A stretch of 64,000 nucleotides of DNA from Leptodactylus fallax (taxonomy: Eukaryota > Chordata > Amphibia > Anura > Leptodactylidae): positions 7,165,501 to 7,229,500 of the forward strand of contig CAMRHE010000035.1 in assembly GCA_947044405.1 (NCBI GenBank). Direction: 5' to 3'. Each line of letters opens with the position of its first letter. Position 1 is the stretch's first letter. Shown in pieces: positions 33,188-47,100 of the stretch. Below the pieces are notes generated by a model. The model made no database searches and had not been told where the DNA came from. It saw nothing but the letters and a program-made list of their open reading frames with translations. A program made the position numbers and the translations under genes.

Positions 33188-34882
33188 GGCTCCTAGGACA
33201 CATTTGAGAAATGGTCATACCACTTGTCCCATGATCAAATCAATGTAACGTCAAGCTGTTAGTGTATCTTGCTGTGCAAAATGATAGCCCTTTGAGAGTG
33301 GTGTCTTAAGGTTAATAAAACTCCGGTAGCTGGATGTCTGGTTCATTGTATGTCATGCAAATGCATTTTGATGGCTTGTGTTAAAACTGTTTGCAACCCT
33401 AGGCTTGGGATGTGACTTACAGCAATGAATTATTGTGCGCCATTCTTTCAATCAAATGATTCATCCATGCAGAGATTTGCCTCTGCTCAAGTCTTGCTGT
33501 CATTCCATTTCGTCACTGTTCTCCCAACCACTGGAAAAAGCAAAGCTGAACAGTGCTGACATCTCAACCTAGGTGCGTAGTGATGTGCCAGGGTGATAAA
33601 CCAAGGTCTAGCAGTTCAAGGATTCAGTCAGTTTATGACAAGTGGTGATAACTGTCACATCAGCAAACAGGAGTCATCGCACAATCATCCCAAATTTTAT
33701 GTGACTAAAAACTTTGCTTTCCATCGGGATTTTTTTATGACCCTCCCGCATTTTACAGATTGGGGGAAGGTGGTTGAACATTTGTTCATTTGCAGATCTG
33801 CTAGTTTCTTGGGTTGTGTGAATTTACGGCTTCTCCTTCTTGGTGTTGCAAGTTCAATGTTGTGGAGAATACATTATGTGATTGCCATGGATGCACCTCA
33901 ATATCGTAACCTGAATGAACTTCACATACTTTTTTTAGCTGTCTCTTTTTTTATGCTACGGCATTATATTTTATTCCTGTGCTGTCTGTGGATTTTTTGA
34001 AAATTTTCAGTTTATTCTCCAATAGCATTAATAGATTCCAAAGCACTGTAGATTGGCATTATTCTCATCATTCTCTGTGTGTACCTTGAGAACAATAGGA
34101 TCTATATATGTATGTATGCTGGCACTTATCATAGTTGTACAAAGTTTTTCCATCCAAAGTGGGAAGAAAAAGTCAGTGCTTTTTATAAAGCGAATGTGCC
34201 ATGAATCAAGCTGGCTGGCACTATTGCTGCTCTTACAGTCTATGTTCTTCGACGGATAATGTCACCGCTGGGGCATACAGCGTTCGTTTAGCTTTGTGTA
34301 CGTTGTGATCGGGAAGACAGGGGCGGTAATAAACCATCCCTGCCTTCTCTACAGGAGCTCCAGCTGTAGTTATAGCTGACTCCCCGTTTCTGCAGCTGCT
34401 TAACACTGCAAGAACATACGAATACGTCCTTGCAGAATTAAGAGTGGGGTCAAATGCAAAAAAGTATTAGTCACTCGTCATTTTTTCACCACTTCACCTT
34501 CCAAAAAATGTAATTGAATTGTTTTTATTCATAAAACAAGCCCTCATGCAACAAATGAAACAAAACAATAAAATTAGATATACCATTTCATGTTTATGAA
34601 TTTCTATATTTCTTTTTTTTATATATTACCTTTATACCAAAATAAACTGTTAAAATAAAATAAAATAGGTAGGGTCCAACCTTCACAGTTTTTTTTTCCA
34701 GCACAGTGATATTTACAGTGTTTCCCTGTACCTTTGTGAAGGTGAAAACAATGCTGATTCAGCACTATGTCCCCTTTTACAGGACCATGGACCATGAGTG
34801 TTCCAAAGGTCAGACCTACACATCAAAAAATGATGGCATATCCTAACTGTATGCCATTATATCATGAGGTGGTAATATCCTT
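33188..34882. other. No gene identified
   Basis: AT-rich sequence. The ORF at 33593-34000 (135 codons) has no family resemblance and no splice or repeat context. Confidence 0.45.
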
Positions 34883-35477
34883 TTAATGGGGTTGTCCAGG
34901 ATAAAATGCAATTTCTACACTAACAATAACCCTCCTCCCACCTACTTTCTAAATTACTTACTTTAGCAAAAATGTATATTTACCCATATTCCTTGGGCAG
35001 TCATGTGACCACGCCAGGCACATTTTCTGATTATCCAATGACGTTCTCTTTCCCCATTTCTGGAAATGGAATGTCACCAATATAACCCCACCATCATACT
35101 TATCTGTCTTCTTGTCCAGATCTTCTGGGCACAGGAGATGACTTCCTTCTGTGAGGATGGCTCCTCCTATTCTTTGACATCTGCCAGCACAAGTGTAATA
35201 GAGCCTTAGGAGCCTCCCACGCCTGCGCAGTAGAGATGGAGTGCTGGCTACAGTGCAATGCCAGGACTATTGCGCACGTGCCGGCAGACATCAAAGAGGA
35301 GGAGCCGTCCCCACAGAAGGAAGTCATCTCCCATGCCCTGAAGATCTGGACAGGAAGACAGGTAAGTATGATGGGATGGGGGTTGGGCTAGGTTAGTTAC
35401 TTTAAGTACTGGTGAGGAGGAGGTAAAACAGAGACCTTTTATTCTGATTTCTCATTCTTTTATTACAGTTTCTTTAA
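34883..35477. mobile_element. TTAA-bounded palindromic non-autonomous element
   Basis: TTAA at 34883-34886 is followed by TGGGGTTGTCCAGG, the terminal type seen at 11396 and 11577. A TTAA also occurs at 35474-35477, although the right terminus does not match well. The centre has inverted arms at about 35093-35190 and 35284-35374 (for example GAGATGACTTCCTTCTG against its inverse). Confidence 0.55.
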
Positions 35478-35749
35478 GCTGTGGGCAACTTGAAGATGAA
35501 AAGTGGTTTATATATTTACCACTATGATGAACATGTGCTGGTTACAGGCTTTACATTTAGCTACTTGCTAAGGGCAGGTTGACCACGCTTTCACATGCGC
35601 TATATATTAAGACAGGCTAGGCTGCACAGCTTTAATTTTTTCTTATAATAAAGATGACTTGGGGTACTATTTTGTCATGAATCTGGTGTTGTCTTCCTTA
35701 TGTCGATATACTGCAATAAGTTGTACTTTCGTTTTACACCATTTTGTAG

Positions 35750-36560
35750 TACATATAATGTGTTTTTGGGGGTGAAAAAAAACATAATTCTAATAATTTT
35801 TTTCATTTTGTTTTTACGCTGTTCACACTTCATTAAATACATTAAATTACATTACATTAAAATTAAAATTAAATAACATTACATTAAATACATGGCAGCT
35901 TTGTCCCTTGGATCATTACAATAGTTTTATTATGTTTTACCTCTATGTCAGGGCTCTTTATTTGCAGGGCAAGTTTTATTTATTATTAGTACAAATGTTT
36001 GGTATCTATGACATTTTGATCACTCTTTATTGCTATTTTTTAGGTAAAGCGAGGTGACCAAAATACATTAATATGCGTATTGCGATATATATTTGTTTTT
36101 GGTGTTCACCATATGGGATAAATAACACTATTTTTGGATAGTGGGGACTTATATGCACATGGGGATACCTAGCATTTTTTTAATTTATTTTTTATGCTTA
36201 CATTATGTGTTTTTTAAATTAAAAGGTGTGGTTTTTTTTTACTTTTTATTATTTGTTCATTTTTTACAGTTTATTTTGAACTTTTTTTCACCTTTTACAT
36301 GTCCCACAAGGGAAATTGAATCTGGGATCTCTGATCCCCAGTGCAATGTACTGCAATACATTGTATTGCCCCCAGACCCCTTGATATTGATATTAATATC
36401 ATCCGACTCAGCCGGCTAGTCCAATAGTGCAATACAGCCGAGTGCTGGAAGTAATGCCACAGGCACATCTCCAATGCTCACGGCATTACATTGCTGTACT
36501 ATTAATGCACTGATCGTTAACTACACAATCAGTGTGATATAATAGTATGGCGCAGAGCAG
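35750..36560. repeat. Old copy of the right-hand part of the satellite-bearing element
   Basis: It shares order and wording with 54420-55250: a GCAGGGCAAG-type block, GGTATCTATGACATTTTGAT, GGTGTTCACCATATGG, CACCTTTTACATGTCCCACA and a GATCTCTGATC block. It is well diverged and has no satellite units. Confidence 0.55.
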
Positions 36561-37941
36561 GAAGGGGTAAAGCTTTGAAATTAATGATTTTCTACAAAAA
36601 TTATTTTAGAATATTCTATACCTCAAATTTCTTTTTAGAGTTGAATGAATAGGGTTTCAAGTTCTTTCACAGAAAACTTTAATTTTCTGTAAGCAAAATG
36701 ATTTAACTGATGCATTCATAGGACTAAAATATAATCAACTCAAAAGCAGACATGGGATATTTCAACATTTTGAAATATTGCCAGCAAATCTGTCAAAATA
36801 TTATTCAATGTCTTTTCCACTTGGACTTTTATAATAAATGTGTGATAGGCAGAAAACAAATTATGATTCATTGGTAAGATTTCTTTTTATTTACCCATCA
36901 AAACAGATTAATAGTAAGTAATTTCAGTACTGTTTCCTGATAGCATGGGGTATGGCAGAGACACAGACATTGCTCATTTGAGCATACTCGCCCACCCATT
37001 CCCATAATGGGAACTAGATTTATTACAAATCTAAATGTTACTCTTGTGATAAAATATATAAAAAAATAACCCAGCACTCCCTTTATGATGAAAAAGAGAA
37101 ATTCCTCTACTTAAGAAATGGACTTCATAGTTGAAGGCGTTAAAAATATTTCTTTAATATTAAAGCACAGATATCAAAATTCTTTGATAAAAAAGTCCAA
37201 CATATCCTACAACTAAATTATCCAGAACATACTCTAACTCTAGCAGAGGTAGTTAACGTATTGAAAACCCCTCATATACCAGAGAGCATAAGAAGGAGTT
37301 GGGCTGAGTTGTACCTGAATCTCCTGATTTGTGAGGTTATTTCAATAAGACTGTTATTGGGGAGCCATCCTCTGAATTGCTCATACAGTATACACATAAT
37401 TGGAAAGCCAAAAGAATTCTGTACACCAAAAGGAAATATGTTGATACTTCTCCAGACATGAAGTCCATGTTAACATGTATGTACATATGGAAATGTTCAT
37501 AATGAACCAAAATCAGTGTAGAAAATTCCTCAATTATATCTCCAATTGATTTCATTGCAAGCCATCTTAGAAACCCAAGTTTTTCGTCCTTGGAGTTCAG
37601 CATATTAGCTGTAGGCCAATTCACAGCACAAATCAAAGCTTTAGATGTGGATTTCTGCCACACGGCCTAATGATAAATCTTCTTTACACCTGTGCAGTTG
37701 AATGTCTCTATTATTACCTGTAAGCAGACATTTCAGGCTGGGAAAAAGGCTCACCATGGATCATTGTATCTGTTATCCAGCAGCATTGGAGTCCTGGATT
37801 TAATTCCAATTAAAGACAACATGTGCATTAAGATTTTATGTTCTCTTTTCCCAAGCTTGTGCTGTTTGTCTCGTGGTTTCTGCCCATACTCTAAAAACAT
37901 ACTGATAGGTGAACTGGCTTCCTATGAAAGTGGCCCCAGTG
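36561..37941. other. No feature identified
   Basis: AT-rich spacer with short, unrelated ORFs only. Confidence 0.5.
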
Positions 37942-37943
37942 TA

Positions 37944-39509
37944 CAGTGCCTTGCGAAAGTAGTCGGCCCCCTTGAACTTTTCAAACTTTTGCCACATTTC
38001 AGGCTTCAAACATAAGGATATAAAATTTTAATTTTTTGGTGAAGAATCAACAACAAGTGGGACACAATCGTGAAGTGGAACGAAATTTATTGGATATTTT
38101 AAACTTTTGTAAAAAATAAAAAACTGAAAAGTGGGGTGTACCAAATTATTCGGCCCCCTTAAGTTAATAATTTGTAGCGCCACCTTTTGCTGCAATTACA
38201 GTTGCAAGTCGCTTGGGGTATGCAATCAGTTTTGCACATCGAGAGACTAAAATTCTTGCCCATTCTTCCTTGGAAAACAGCTCGATCTCAGTGAGGTTGG
38301 ATGGAGAGTGTTTGTGAACAGCAGTTTTCAGCTCTTTCCACAGATTTTCGATTGGATTCAGGTCTAGACTTTGACTTGGTCATTCTAACACCTGGATACG
38401 TTTATTTGTGAACCATTCCATTGTAGATTTTGCTTTATGTTTGGGATCATTGTCTTGTTGGAAGATAAATCTCCGTCCCAGTCTCAGGTCTTTTGCAGCC
38501 TCCAACAGGTCTTCTTCCAGAATGGTCCTGTATTTGGCTCCATCCATCTTCCCATCAATTTTAACCATCTTCCCTGTCCCTGCTGAAGAAAAGCAGGCCC
38601 AAACCATGATGCTGCCACCACCATGTTTGACAGTGGGGATGGTGTGTTCAGGGTGATGAGCTGTGTTGCTTTTACGCCAAACATATCGTTTTGCATTGTG
38701 GCCAAAAAGTTAGATTTTGGTTTCATCTGAGCAGAGCACCTTCTTCCACATGTTTGGTGTGTCTCCCAGGTGACTATTGACAAACTTTAAATAAGACTTT
38801 TTATGGATATCTTTGAGAAATGGCTTTCTTCTTGCCACTCTTCAATAAAGGCCAGATTTGTGAAGTGTACGACTGATTGTTGTCCTATGGACAGACTCTC
38901 CTACCTCAGCTGTAGATCTCTGCAGTTTATCCAGAGTGATCATAGGCCTCTTGGCTGAATCTCTGATCAGTCTTCTCCTTGTTTGAAATGAAAGTTTAGA
39001 GGGACGGCCGGGTCTTGGTAGATTTGCAGTGGTCTGATACTCCTTCCATTTCAATATGATCGCTTGCACAGTGCTCCTTGAGATGTTTAAAGTTTGGGAA
39101 ATCTTTTTGTATACAAATCCGTCTTTAACGTTTAAACAGAACCCTGAGACTATCACAGAGCAGGTGCATTTATACGGAGACTTGATTACACACAGGTGGA
39201 TTATATTTATCATCATCAGCCATTTAAGACAACATTGGATCATTCAGAGATCCTCTCTGAACTTCTGGAGTGAGTTTGCTGCACTGAAAGTAAAGGGGCC
39301 GAATAATATTGCACGCCCCACTTTTCAGTTTTTTTATTTTTTACAAAAGTTTAAAATAACCAATAAATTTTGTTCCACTTCACAATTGTGTCCCACTTGT
39401 TGTTGATTCTTCACCAAAAAATTTAAATTTTATATCCTTATGTTTGAAGCCTGAAATGTAGCAAAAGGTTGAAAAGTTCAAGAGGGCCGAATACTTTCGC
39501 AAGGCACTG
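37944..39509 (-). mobile_element. Tc1-like transposon with about 210-bp TIRs
   Basis: Both ends are CAGTGCCTTGCGAAAGTA (right end inverted), flanked by TA (37942-37943 and 39510-39511). The TIRs are matched through CTTTTCA, GTGGGACACAA and CTGAAAAGTGGGG blocks. The transposase is on the minus strand. This terminal sequence belongs to a Tc1 type that is widespread in fish and frogs. At 1,566 bp the length is normal. Confidence 0.93.
38165..39243 (-). pseudogene. Tc1 transposase, multiple stops
   Basis: The N-terminal part (39243-38842) is open. It carries the paired-type helix-turn-helix (ISQTLNISRSTVQAIILKWK), GRPSKL and a second helix region (RTTISRTLHKSGLY). Further on, CSDETKI is followed by a stop before LFG. 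The stretch 38607-38380 is open, with FQQDNDPKHKA (second Asp), and a TGA replaces the Trp of the usual LEWPSQS. DLNPIENLWKELK with the Glu is readable after that stop. The N-terminal 40 residues of the open frame come from TIR sequence, so the true start lies downstream of 39243. It is inactive. Confidence 0.88.
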
Positions 39510-39511
39510 TA

Positions 39512-39793
39512 TGTGTCTGAGTGTCTGAGGTAGAAAGATAAGATTGTGAGCCTTACTTACTTAGATATAAATGGTCGACTCTGAAAACCTTGGGAATATG
39601 TTGGTTCAACACAGTATATAAGTAATAGGATATGCATAATTTATGAAATCCTGAAAATGAATGATTACAAACATATTTCCTCAGACCTGAAAGTTTTGCA
39701 TCTACATATATAAAAATTAACAGCTCTTAGAAGCTACAGTATATGTTTAACTTTTGCAGTTAATTTTTACTTTATTTCCTATTTATGTCAATA
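39512..39793. other. Short spacer, nothing identified
   Basis: AT-rich sequence between the Tc1 element and the large TTAA-flanked element. Confidence 0.5.
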
Positions 39794-40334
39794 TTAACCC
39801 CTTAAGGACCCAGCCCAAAAGTGCATTAAGGACCAGGCCTCGTTTTTTCAAAACTGACATGTGTCACTTTATATGGCAATAACTTTGAGACGTCTTAACT
39901 TACACAAGTGATTTTGAGAATGTTTTTTCGTGACACATTGTACTTCATGTTAGTGGTAAACACTAAAGAATATTTTTGTATTTATTTATAAAAAAAATAG
40001 GAAATTTGATGGAAATTTGGAAAAAAATCGCAATTTTCAAAATGTGAAATGCTCTGCTTTTCAGATAGATAGTCATATCACCCAAATACATTAATACATA
40101 TTATCTACCATATCTCTGCTTTATATCGGCATCGTCTTTTAATCATCCTGTAATTTATTTTGGATGTTAGAAGGCTTACAAGTGTAACAGCGATTTTGCA
40201 GATTTACAAGAAAATTTCCCAAACTAATTTTTTAGAGACCACTTCAGTTCTGAAGAGGATTATAATGGCCTATATATTAGAAACCCCCATAAATCACCCC
40301 ATTTTCAAAACTGCACCCCTCAAATAATTCAAAA

Positions 40335-41154
40335 TAATATTTGGGAAGTTTGTTAACCCTTTAAGCATTTCACTGGAATTAAAACAATATGGAGGTGAAA
40401 TTTAGACATTTAATTTTTTCCCACTAATTCCTTAATTTAGCCCTAAAATTAACACATTCACAAAGGGTTAAAGGAAAAAATTCATCTCACAGTTTGTTAT
40501 GCAATTTCTTCCGAGCATGTGGGTGTAAACTGATGTTTGGGCGAATGGCAGCGCACAGAAGGGAAGGAGTGACACTGGGCGTTTGAAAAGCAGATTTTGC
40601 TGGAATAGTTTTCAGGTGCCATGTCTCATTTGCAAAGCCCCTAGAGTACCAATACAAAGGAAAACCCCAAAAAGTGACCCCATTTTGCAAACTACACCCC
40701 TCACAGAATTCATATAGGGGTATAGTGAGCATTTTGACCTTACAGTCGTTTCACAGATTTTGCTAACACTGGGATGTATAAATGAAACATTACTAAAATG
40801 TCACTTTATCCCCAAAGTTTTCATTTTCACAATGGGTTAAAGGAGAAAAAGCACTCCACAGTTTGCAAAATAATTGCTCCTAAACACAGCAATACCCCAT
40901 ATGTGGTCGTAATCTGCTGTATGGGTACATGGCAGGGCTCAGAATCGAAAGAGCGCTATTTAGCTTTTGGAGAGCAGATTTTGCTGGAATAGTTTTCAGG
41001 TGCCATGTCGCGTTTGCAGAGCCCCCAAAGTACCAATACAGTGGAAACCCCCTAAAAGTGACCCCATTTTGGAAACTACACCCCTCACAGAACATATCAA
41101 GGGGTATAGTGAGCATTTTGACCCTACAGCTGTTTCACAGATTTTATTAACATT
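40335..41154. repeat. Diverged edge units of the 395-bp satellite (left)
   Basis: Two older units with the same landmarks (AGCAGATTTTGCTGGAATAG, CAGAGCCCC, GTGACCCCATTTT, TTTCACAGATTTT) but many substitutions and spacings of about 380 bp. Diverged edges beside a homogeneous core are the usual result of unequal exchange. Confidence 0.85.
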
Positions 41155-44100
41155 GGGACATTAAAATGAAAAATTACTTTTTTTCCAATAAACCGTCAAT
41201 TTAGCCCCAAATTCTTCATTTTCACAAGAGGACAAAGGAGAAAAAGCACCCCAAAGTTCGTTACACAATTTCTCCTGAACACAGAAATGCCCCATATGTG
41301 GTTGTAATCTGCTGCATGGGTAAATGGCAGGGCTCAAAATGGAAAGAGCGCTATTTAGCTTTTGGAGGGCAGATTTTGCTAGAATAGTTTTTGGATGCCA
41401 TGTCGCATTTGCAGAGCCCCTAAAGTACCAATATAATACAAACCCCCCAAAATTGACCCCATTTTGGAAACTACACCACTTATAGAATTTATCTAGGGGT
41501 ATAGTGAACATTTTGACCTCACAGCTGTTTCACAGATTTTATTAACATTGGGACATTAAAATGAAAAATTACTTTTTTTCCAATAAACCGTCAATTTAGC
41601 CCCAAATTTTTCATTTTCACAAGAGGACAAAGGAGAAAAAGCACCCCAAAGTTCGTTACACAATTTCTCCTGAACACAGAAATGCCCCATATGTGGTTGT
41701 AATCTGCTGCATGGGTAAATGGCAGGGCTCAAAATGGAAAGAGCGCTATTTAGCTTTTGGAGGGCAGATTTTGCTAGAATAGTTTTCGGATGCCATGTCG
41801 CATTTGCAGAGCCCCTAAAGTACCAATATAATACAAACCCCCCAAAATTGACCCCATTTTGGAAACTACACCACTTATAGAATTTATCTAGGGGTATGGT
41901 GAACATTTTGACCTCACAGCTGTTTCACAGATTTTATTAACATTGGGACATTAAAATGAAAAATTACTTTTTTTCCAATAAACCGTCAATTTAGCCCCAA
42001 ATTTTTCATTTTCACAAGAGGACAAAGGAGAAAAAGCACCCCAAAGTTCGTTACACAATTTCTCCTGAACACAGAAATGCCCCATATGTGGTTGTAATCT
42101 GCTGCATGGGTAAATGGCAGGGCTCAAAATGGAAAGAGCGCTATTTAGCTTTTGGAGGGCAGATTTTGCTAGAATAGTTTTCGGATGCCATGTCGCATTT
42201 GCAGAGCCCCTAAAGTACCAATATAATACAAACCCCCAAAAAGTGACCCCACTTTGGAAACTACACCCCTTATAGAATTTATCTAGGGGTATGGTGAACA
42301 TTTTGACCTCACAGCTGTTTCACAGATTTTATTAACATTGGGACATTAAAATGAAAAATTACTTTTTTTCCAATAAACCGTCAATTTAGCCCCAAATTTT
42401 TCATTTTCACAAGAGGACAAAGGAGAAAAAGCACCCCAAAGTTCGTTACACAATTTCTCCTGAACACAGAAATGCCCCATATGTGGTTGTAATCTGCTGC
42501 ATGGGTAAATGGCAGGGCTCAAAATGGAAAGAGCGCTATTTAGCTTTTGGAGGGCAGATTTTGCTAGAATAGTTTTCGGATGCCATGTCGCATTTGCAGA
42601 GCCCCTAAAGTACCAATATAATACAAACCCCCCAAAATTGACCCCATTTTGGAAACTACACCACTTATAGAATTTATCTAGGGGTATGGTGAACATTTTG
42701 ACCTCACAGCTGTTTCACAGATTTTATTAACATTGGGACATTAAAATGAAAAATTACTTTTTTTCCAATAAACCGTCAATTTAGCCCCAAATTTTTCATT
42801 TTCACAAGAGGACAAAGGAGAAAAAGCACCCCAAAGTTCGTTACACAATTTCTCCTGAACACAGAAATGCCCCATATGTGGTTGTAATCTGCTGCATGGG
42901 TAAATGGCAGGGCTCAAAATGGAAAGAGCGCTATTTAGCTTTTGGAGGGCAGATTTTGCTAGAATAGTTTTCGGATGCCATGTCGCATTTGCAGAGCCCC
43001 TAAAGTACCAATATAATACAAACCCCCAAAAAGTGACCCCCCCCATTTGGAAACTACACCCCTTATAGAATTTATCTAGGGGTATGGTGAACATTTTGAC
43101 CTCACAGCTGTTTCACAGATTTTATTAACATTGGGACATTATAATGAAAAATTACTTTTTTTCCAATAAACCGTCAATTTAGCCCCAAATTTTTCATTTT
43201 CACAAGAGGACAAAGGAGAAAAAGCACCCCAAAGTTCGTTACACAATTTCTCCTGAACACAAAAATGCCCCATATGTGGTTGTAATCTGCTGCATGGGTA
43301 AATGGCAGGGCTCAAAATGGAAAGAGCGCTATTTAGCTTTTGGAGGGCAGATTTTGCTAGAATAGTTTTCGGATGCCATGTCGCATTTGCAGAGCCCCTA
43401 AAGTACCAATATAATACAAACCCCCAAAAAGTGACCCCACTTTGGAAACTACACCCCTTATAGAATTTATCTAGGGGTATGGTGAACATTTTGACCTCAC
43501 AGCTGTTTCACAGATTTTATTAACATTGGGACATTAAAATGAAAAATTACTTTTTTTCCAATAAACCGTCAATTTAGCCCCAAATTTTTCATTTTCACAA
43601 GAGGACAAAGGAGAAAAAGCACCCCAAAGTTCGTTACACAATTTCTCCTGAACACAGAAATGCCCCATATGTGGTTGTAATCTGCTGCATGGGTAAATGG
43701 CAGGGCTCAAAATGGAAAGAGCGCTATTTAGCTTTTGGAGGGCAGATTTTGCTAGAATAGTTTTCGGATGCCATGTCGCATTTGCAGAGCCCCTAAAGTA
43801 CCAATATAATACAAACCCCCCAAAATTGACCCCATTTTGGAAACTACACCACTTATAGAATTTATCTAGGGGTATGGTGAACATTTTGACCTCACAGCTG
43901 TTTCACAGATTTTATTAACATTGGGACATTAAAATGAAAAATTACTTTTTTTTCCAATAAACCGTCAATTTAGCCCCAAATTTTTCATTTTCACAAGAGG
44001 ACAAAGGAGAAAAAGCACCCCAAAGTTCGTTACACAATTTCTCCTGAACACAGAAATGCCCCATATGTGGTTGTAATCTGCTGCATGGGTAAATGGCAGG

Positions 44101-47100
44101 GCTCAAAATGGAAAGAGCGCTATTTAGCTTTTGGAGGGCAGATTTTGCTAGAATAGTTTTCGGATGCCATGTCGCATTTGCAGAGCCCCTAAAGTACCAA
44201 TATAATACAAACCCCCAAAAAGTGACCCCACTTTGGAAACTACACCCCTTATAGAATTTATCTAGGGGTATGGTGAACATTTTGACCTCACAGCTGTTTC
44301 ACAGATTTTATTAACATTGGGACATTAAAATGAAAAATTACTTTTTTTCCAATAAACCGTCAATTTAGCCCCAAATTTTTCATTTTCACAAGAGGACAAA
44401 GGAGAAAAAGCACCCCAAAGTTCGTTACACAATTTCTCCTGAACACAGAAATGCCCCATATGTGGTTGTAATCTGCTGCAATGGTAAATGGCAGGGCTCA
44501 AAATGGAAAGAGCGCTATTTAGCTTTTGGAGGGCAGATTTTGCTAGAATAGTTTTCGGATGCCATGTCGCATTTGCAGAGCCCCTAGAGTACCAATATAA
44601 TACAAACCCCCCAAAATTGACCCCATTTTGGAAACTACACCACTTATAGAATTTATCTAGGGGTATGGTGAACATTTTGACCTCACAGCTGTTTCACAGA
44701 TTTTATTAACATTGGGACATTAAAATGAAAAATTACTTTTTTTCCAATAAACCGTCAATTTAGCCCCAAATTTTTCATTTTCACAAGAGGACAAAGGAGA
44801 AAAAGCACCCCAAAGTTCGTTACACAATTTCTCCTGAACACAGAAATGCCCCATATGTGGTTGTAATCTGCTGCATGGGTAAATGGCAGGGCTCAAAATG
44901 GAAAGAGCGCTATTTAGCTTTTGGAGGGCAGATTTTGCTAGAATAGTTTTCGGATGCCATGTCGCATTTGCAGAGCCCCTAAAGTACCAATATAATACAA
45001 ACCCCCAAAAAGTGACCCCACTTTGGAAACTACACCCCTTATAGAATTTATCTAGGGGTATGGTGAACATTTTGACCTCACAGCTGTTTCACAGATTTTA
45101 TTAACATTGGGACATTAAAATGAAAAATTACTTTTTTTCCAATAAACCGTCAATTTAGCCCCAAATTTTTCATTTTCACAAGAGGACAAAGGAGAAAAAG
45201 CACCCCAAAGTTCGTTACACAATTTCTCCTGAACACAGAAATGCCCCATATGTGGTTGTAATCTGCTGCATGGGTAAATGGCAGGGCTCAAAATGGAAAG
45301 AGCGCTATTTAGCTTTTGGAGGGCAGATTTTGCTAGAATAGTTTTCGGATGCCATGTCGCATTTGCAGAGCCCCTAAAGTACCAATATAATACAAACCCC
45401 CCAAAATTGACCCCATTTTGGAAACTACACCACTTATAGAATTTATCTAGGGGTATGGTGAACATTTTGACCTCACAGCTGTTTCACAGATTTTATTAAC
45501 ATTGGGACATTAAAATGAAAAATTACTTTTTTTCCAATAAACCGTCAATTTAGCCCCAAATTTTTCATTTTCACAAGAGGACAAAGGAGAAAAAGCACCC
45601 CAAAGTTCGTTACACAATTTCTCCTGAACACAGAAATGCCCCATATGTGGTTGTAATCTGCTGCATGGGTAAATGGCAGGGCTCAAAATGGAAAGAGCGC
45701 TATTTAGCTTTTGGAGGGCAGATTTTGCTAGAATAGTTTTCGGATGCCATGTCGCATTTGCAGAGCCCCTAAAGTACCAATATAATACAAACCCCCCAAA
45801 ATTGACCCCATTTTGGAAACTACACCACTTATAGAATTTATCTAGGGGTATGGTGAACATTTTGACCTCACAGCTGTTTCACAGATTTTATTAACATTGG
45901 GACATTAAAATGAAAAATTACTTTTTTTCCAATAAACCGTCAATTTAGCCCCAAATTTTTCATTTTCACAAGAGGACAAAGGAGAAAAAGCACCCCAAAG
46001 TTCGTTACACAATTTCTCCTGAACACAGAAATGCCCCATATGTGGTTGTAATCTGCTGCATGGGTAAATGGCAGGGCTCAAAATGGAAAGAGCGCTATTT
46101 AGCTTTTGGAGGGCAGATTTTGCTAGAATAGTTTTCGGATGCCATGTCGCATTTGCAGAGCCCCTAAAGTACCAATATAATACAAACCCCCAAAAAGTGA
46201 CCCCACTTTGGAAACTACACCCCTTATAGAATTTATCTAGGGGTATGGTGAACATTTTGACCTCACAGCTGTTTCACAGATTTTATTAACATTGGGACAT
46301 TAAAATGAAAAATTACTTTTTTTTCCAATAAACCGTCAATTTAGCCCCAAATTTTTCATTTTTACAAGAGGACAAAGGAGAAAAAGCACCCCAAAGTTCG
46401 TTACACAATTTCTCCTGAACACAGAAATGCCCCATATGTGGTTGTAATCTGCTGCATGGGTAAATGGCAGGGCTCAAAATGGAAAGAGCGCTATTTAGCT
46501 TTTGGAGGGCAGATTTTGCTAGAATAGTTTTCGGATGCCATGTCGCATTTGCAGAGCCCCTAAAGTACCAATATAATACAAACCCCCCAAAATTGACCCC
46601 ATTTTGGAAACTACACCACTTATAGAATTTATCTAGGGGTATGGTGAACATTTTGACCTCACAGCTGTTTCACAGATTTTATTAACATTGGGACATTAAA
46701 ATGAAAAATTACTTTTTTTCCAATAAACCGTCAATTTAGCCCCAAATTTTTCATTTTCACAAGAGGACAAAGGAGAAAAAGCACCCCAAAGTTCGTTACA
46801 CAATTTCTCCTGAACACAGAAATGCCCCATATGTGGTTGTAATCTGCTGCATGGGTAAATGGCAGGGCTCAAAATGGAAAGAGCGCTATTTAGCTTTTGG
46901 AGGGCAGATTTTGCTAGAATAGTTTTCGGATGCCATGTCGCATTTGCAGAGCCCCTAAAGTACCAATATAATACAAACCCCCAAAAAGTGACCCCACTTT
47001 GGAAACTACACCCCTTATAGAATTTATCTAGGGGTATGGTGAACATTTTGACCTCACAGCTGTTTCACAGATTTTATTAACATTGGGACATTAAAATGAA